Assembly (NCBI RefSeq): GCF_001298265.1 | Contig: NZ_LGSZ01000085.1 | Coordinates: 1 to 36,590, forward strand | Direction of reading: 5' to 3' | From: Allobosea vaviloviae | Lineage (GTDB): Bacteria; Pseudomonadota; Alphaproteobacteria; Rhizobiales; Beijerinckiaceae | DNA: 36,590 bases | Shown: positions 33,561 through 36,590 of the stretch, piece after piece | Position numbering within the stretch: position 1 is the stretch's first letter | How the letters are laid out: each line of letters opens with the position of its first letter | The notes under the pieces: generated by a model | Told to the model about the DNA's origin: nothing | The model's input: only the letters and a program-made list of their open reading frames with translations | Databases searched by the model: none | Position numbers and translations under genes: made by a program

Positions 33561-35075
33561 TTAGGAATTCCTCAAACCCATCCACTCGAAGAATTCTGGC
33601 GTGGCGGCATGCTGCCTAAGGATCGTCGATATGCTGTCCTTGAGGCGCTCTGCCACGTCGGGCGCGGCCAATGGGTTCTGCTGATACGGGTCGGCCACGT
33701 TGTCATAGAGCGCCGACTTGAAGCTGAGGAAGTGACTGCGGTCGCCGCCCGGCGGCCGGCGAGCATCATTCAAGGCCCGGATACTCAACACCGGCAGTCC
33801 CTTGGTGAAGTCCATCGACTCGTGAAGCTCTGCCGTTTTCAACTCGTTCAGAGCGAAAAAGCTGTGCAGATGCATCGGCATCAGGGTGTATTCCCTCAGG
33901 TTTTCGTCGTCGAGATCGGGCGGATAGAGGAAGTATGTATGCCTGCCATCCGTGACGCCGATCGCGCCGCCGAACATCCCGAATATGACCGATCTCTCTT
34001 GGTCTCCCTCCTCGACGAGATCGAGAACTGACGTGCCCTGCACCTCGGGTGGGACGTCCTGGCCGAAGAGCTTCAGGATCGTCGGCATCAGATCCGGCGT
34101 TTGCGTTACCACATTCGTACGCGTGCCCTTGCGGGCACCGAGATCCGGATGATGCACGATCAAGGGGATGTGCGAGATTTCCTCGTAATATGGCATCACG
34201 TTCTTCGCCCACCAGTTATGCTCGGAAAGGAGGTAACCGTGGTCGGTGGTCAGGATGAGGCAGGTATCGTCCCAAAGATTGTGCGCGTCGAAATAATCCA
34301 GGAGCCTGCCGAAATACTCGTCGCACATGGCCACGAGAGCCGCGTAATTGGCGCGGATCTCGGCGACCTCGTCCTCGCTCTCCGTCACCGGCGCATATTT
34401 CGGCCAATCGATAATCGGACCGTTATAATTGGTCTTCAGGCCCTCGCGAAAGCGCTTCGACGTATAGAAGGGTTCGTGCGGATCGAAGCATTCGAGATGC
34501 AACATCCAGTTGTCGGCGCCGCGATTGTTGTCGAGGAATTCGAAAGCCCGGTCGAAGCATTTGGCTACCGGGAAATCCTTCTCTTCGTTGATGAACTCCC
34601 GGTTGATCTGGTGCTGCAGCCGGTTCGCTTGGTTCGGACCGTTATAATGGTGATTGGAATATTGCTTCCGGAACCGCTCCAGCGGTGGCCGCACCAGCGC
34701 CTTCCAAGTATCGTATTCTTGGCCGCGGACGAAATCCCAGGTCGAGTAACGGGAATGGTATGTGGCTCCACCGTCTTCGAAATAATGAAAGTGATCTGTC
34801 AGGAGATGCGTATAGACACCAGCATTCTTCAGGAGCTCCGGCATGGAATTGTCGAAGGGCTCCAGGGGGCCCCAGGACCGATGCATGAAATTGAGCCGCC
34901 CCGTATGCAGGTCGCGCCGCGCCGGCATGCACGGAAGGCTACCGACATAATGATTATCGAAAGACAGAGCGCGGGCGGCGAACCGATCGAAATTCGGCGT
35001 GGGAACCGCCCTCCCGCCATAACAACCCAAAGCCAGCCTGTTCAGTGAGTCGAACAGCACAAAAACTGCGCGCAT
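33561..35075 (-). CDS. Sulfatase, formylglycine-dependent (CxPAR type)
   Basis: 504 aa. The modification motif is Cys49-Met-Pro-Ala-Arg53 followed by RDLHTGRLNF. Other active-site elements are Asp9 (VFVLFDSLNR), TDHFHYF (93-99), the FDPHEPF segment and TTDHGYLLSEHNWWAKN for metal binding. No signal peptide: the protein starts at the first beta-strand, so it is cytoplasmic. ATG 35075 is preferred because GGAGG lies seven bases upstream; a TTG at 35081 is less likely. It is the first gene of the leftward run sulfatase, binding protein, two permeases, ATPase, DUF4432, FGE, and diverges from a LysR gene. It is only distantly similar to the sulfatase at 21232, so the two probably have different substrates or act on different positions. 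Confidence 0.92.
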   Translation of the reverse strand: MRAVFVLFDSLNRLALGCYGGRAVPTPNFDRFAARALSFDNHYVGSLPCMPARRDLHTGRLNFMHRSWGPLEPFDNSMPELLKNAGVYTHLLTDHFHYFEDGGATYHSRYSTWDFVRGQEYDTWKALVRPPLERFRKQYSNHHYNGPNQANRLQHQINREFINEEKDFPVAKCFDRAFEFLDNNRGADNWMLHLECFDPHEPFYTSKRFREGLKTNYNGPIIDWPKYAPVTESEDEVAEIRANYAALVAMCDEYFGRLLDYFDAHNLWDDTCLILTTDHGYLLSEHNWWAKNVMPYYEEISHIPLIVHHPDLGARKGTRTNVVTQTPDLMPTILKLFGQDVPPEVQGTSVLDLVEEGDQERSVIFGMFGGAIGVTDGRHTYFLYPPDLDDENLREYTLMPMHLHSFFALNELKTAELHESMDFTKGLPVLSIRALNDARRPPGGDRSHFLSFKSALYDNVADPYQQNPLAAPDVAERLKDSISTILRQHAATPEFFEWMGLRNS

Positions 35076-35164
35076 TAGCAATCCTCCATAGTGGAAACTA
35101 GCGGTGTCTCTGGGCTTGCGCTAATACCTCTCACATCAACGTCGATAATCGGGGGATATCGCTC

Positions 35165-36085
35165 ATGACGATGCATCACATCTGGAGGCTGCATCATTTC
35201 CTCAGTGTGGCAGAGCAGGGCAGCTTCCACGCCGCAGCGCGAACGATCAATGTCAGTCAGCCGGCGCTGACCAAATCGATCCGCCTGCTCGAGCAAGATC
35301 TCGGCTGCGCGCTGTTCCTGCGGCTGCCAAGCGGTGTGCGGCTGACGGAGTCCGGCGAATTGTTCCGGCACCGGGCGCGGGAAATCGAGGCGGCCTGGAA
35401 TGCGTCGTTGGTGGAGCTGAAGGTGCAAACGAGAGGTCTAGGGGGGGAGATGCGCATTGGCGGCGGCCCGGTCTATTCGACGGTCTATTTCCCGAACATG
35501 CTGGCGGACCTGCGCTCCAATTTCCCGAACCTCCGGATTGCGGTATCGACCGGCGTGGGTGCCGATCTATTGCCATTCTTGCAGCGTGGCGATCTTAGGG
35601 CCTATGCGGGCGGCATTCCGAGCGAGGTCGATGGTCTTGGGCGCGATTTTATCACCGACATCCTCTACGACCAGGAAAATTCGCTCTTTGCCTCGCATCA
35701 GCATCCGCTATTCAACGGGGACGACATCACGCCGCAAAAACTTCTGGAGTTTCCATGGCTTAGCTTGTTCAGCGGCGGCTTGGCAAACGGCAAAATCGAC
35801 CGCTTTTTTGCCGGCCAAGAGCTTCCGGCTCCGCAGCTCGCGCTCGAATCTCATTCGCTTCAGATCGCGCTGAAGATGCTCATTGAGCACGATTTCATCG
35901 CCTGCATGCCGGTACCCCTGGCCCAGAGCTATTCGGCTTTGCAGCTTCGCGAGGTCAGTCTGGAGGGCTTCCGCTGGAGCATTCCGACCGGCATCACCTA
36001 TCACAAATCCTCGAAGGATTTTCCGCCGATAAAGGTGATGCTGAAGCTCCTGAAAAAGGCGACGCCGTTTGCGGCCAGCAGTTGA
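35165..36085 (+). CDS. LysR family transcriptional regulator (sulfatase island, right)
   Basis: 306 aa. N-terminal helix-turn-helix GSFHAAARTINVSQPALTKS (19-38) followed by IRLLEQDLGCALFLR and GVRLTESGELF; C-terminal effector-binding domain begins at about residue 90 (GEMRIGGGPVY). It diverges from the sulfatase/importer operon with 89 bp between the starts and is its probable regulator. GGGGGAT precedes the ATG. It is not a recent duplicate of the LysR gene at 20184. Confidence 0.92.
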   Translation: MTMHHIWRLHHFLSVAEQGSFHAAARTINVSQPALTKSIRLLEQDLGCALFLRLPSGVRLTESGELFRHRAREIEAAWNASLVELKVQTRGLGGEMRIGGGPVYSTVYFPNMLADLRSNFPNLRIAVSTGVGADLLPFLQRGDLRAYAGGIPSEVDGLGRDFITDILYDQENSLFASHQHPLFNGDDITPQKLLEFPWLSLFSGGLANGKIDRFFAGQELPAPQLALESHSLQIALKMLIEHDFIACMPVPLAQSYSALQLREVSLEGFRWSIPTGITYHKSSKDFPPIKVMLKLLKKATPFAASS

Positions 36086-36463
36086 TCCACGAATGACGCC
36101 CTGCACACGAGACTGCGTTGACCGGAATTGTTGCGTAAGCTCATACCACCGATAGATTTCTGGCGGCGCATCATGGGCCTTGAGTTCACCCACCACCAAT
36201 TCGACGAGCCGCACCTGCTGGCTGGGCATCCAGCGAATGGACAAGATCAGCGAACTGCGCGAAAGGCCGAGATCAAGCCGAATTGATAAAGTTTCCTCTA
36301 CCTCCAGCTAGAATCAAGGGCGCCAGTGCTGATCGCAATTCAGCGCAAGCGCCGGTTCCGGCGCTTGCCCACCGCGTCGAAACACGCGGCGGCCGTCCCG
36401 CGATGATCAAGGCTCGGTCAGCGTACCTGTGACCAGCGCTTCAACTTTTCACGGCGCCGGTCG
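36086..36463. other. Intergenic region, no convincing gene
   Basis: 378 bp between the LysR stop and the right terminal repeat. Short open frames exist on the minus strand (around 36087-36244, reading VRLVELVVGELKAHD) but none has a recognisable family, and they overlap the LysR gene or lack a credible start. The one clear structure is the hairpin at 36345-36368. Confidence 0.5.
36345..36368. terminator. Perfect 11-bp stem hairpin, possible bidirectional terminator
   Basis: GCAAGCGCCGG, TT, CCGGCGCTTGC form a perfect 24-bp palindrome-like hairpin, 260 bp after the LysR stop. There is no T tract on either side, so factor-independent termination is uncertain; a repeated extragenic palindrome is an alternative. 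Confidence 0.45.
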
Positions 36464-36590
36464 TTAGCAGGCTGAGGAAAAACCGGCTGTTTGCGCTGGA
36501 TGGTCGGGGTTGAAGTCAGTTTGGGTCGGCTCGGATGGCGGCCCAACGCCTGTCGGCTTTGACCGGGGCGGACTTCGGGCCTGGGTTTTC
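36464..36590. repeat. Right copy of the 127-bp inverted repeat, probable IS end
   Basis: Exact reverse complement of bases 1-127. On the minus strand, 36590-36516 reads the same 24-codon C-terminal tail (ending IRADPN and a stop) as the left end. See the left copy for interpretation. Confidence 0.85.

Noticed and set aside
35708..36244. A 178-codon minus-strand frame overlapping the right LysR gene
   Set aside because: Most of it is antisense to the LysR gene; the non-overlapping part is short and unlike any family I know.

Overview
The window is GC-rich and codon-biased toward G/C at third positions. It uses Tat-type signal peptides for binding proteins, TetR and LysR regulators, and a dense set of IS21, IS630, IS5, IS110 and IS1182 type elements. 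Together this suggests an alphaproteobacterium, probably of the Hyphomicrobiales (Rhizobiales; Bosea- or Bradyrhizobium-like). That placement is inference from gene style, not from a marker gene. No rRNA, tRNA or CRISPR array was seen. The two ends of the window are an exact 127-bp inverted repeat (1-127 and 36464-36590) that looks like the end of an insertion sequence. The window is therefore probably a whole assembly contig bounded by two copies of one IS.

Region A (153-14987) is a catabolic island. A TetR regulator and an acyl-CoA ligase read leftward. Diverging from them is a long rightward run: a branched-chain-amino-acid-type (HAAT) ABC importer (binding protein, two permeases, two ATPases) with an SDR dehydrogenase between its permeases and ATPases, then an MmgE/PrpD protein. 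A second promoter region follows, then the E1-alpha, E1-beta and E2 subunits of a 2-oxoacid/acetoin dehydrogenase-like complex interleaved with an enoyl-CoA hydratase and followed by an acyl-CoA dehydrogenase. A flavin oxidoreductase (old yellow enzyme family) began the end of the run but is cut after 33 codons. The gene set fits import of an organic acid, CoA activation, beta-oxidation-like steps and thiamine-dependent cleavage; the substrate cannot be read from sequence. Both promoter regions carry the same ATGA-N8-TCAT type site, so the TetR protein probably controls the whole island.

Region B (about 14983-20180) is a nested insertion-sequence mosaic: an IS630 DDE fragment fused in frame to an IS3/IS2-like orfA fragment, a 5'-truncated IS21 istB, and an IS630 transposase gene split by a complete IS21 element (istA/istB, about 17337-19982) whose flanks reconstruct the interrupted gene.

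Region C (20184-36085) is a sulfatase island with somewhat lower GC. It holds a LysR regulator, a CxPSR sulfatase and an SDR on the left. After a second IS mosaic (23490-27277), a leftward run encodes a formylglycine-generating enzyme, a DUF4432 aldose-epimerase-like protein, a complete carbohydrate ABC importer and a second sulfatase (CxPAR), with a divergent LysR gene. None of the sulfatases nor the formylglycine-generating enzyme has a signal peptide, while the binding protein does. The simplest reading is import of an intact sulfated sugar-like compound followed by cytoplasmic desulfation, with the sulfatase-maturation enzyme supplied by the same locus.
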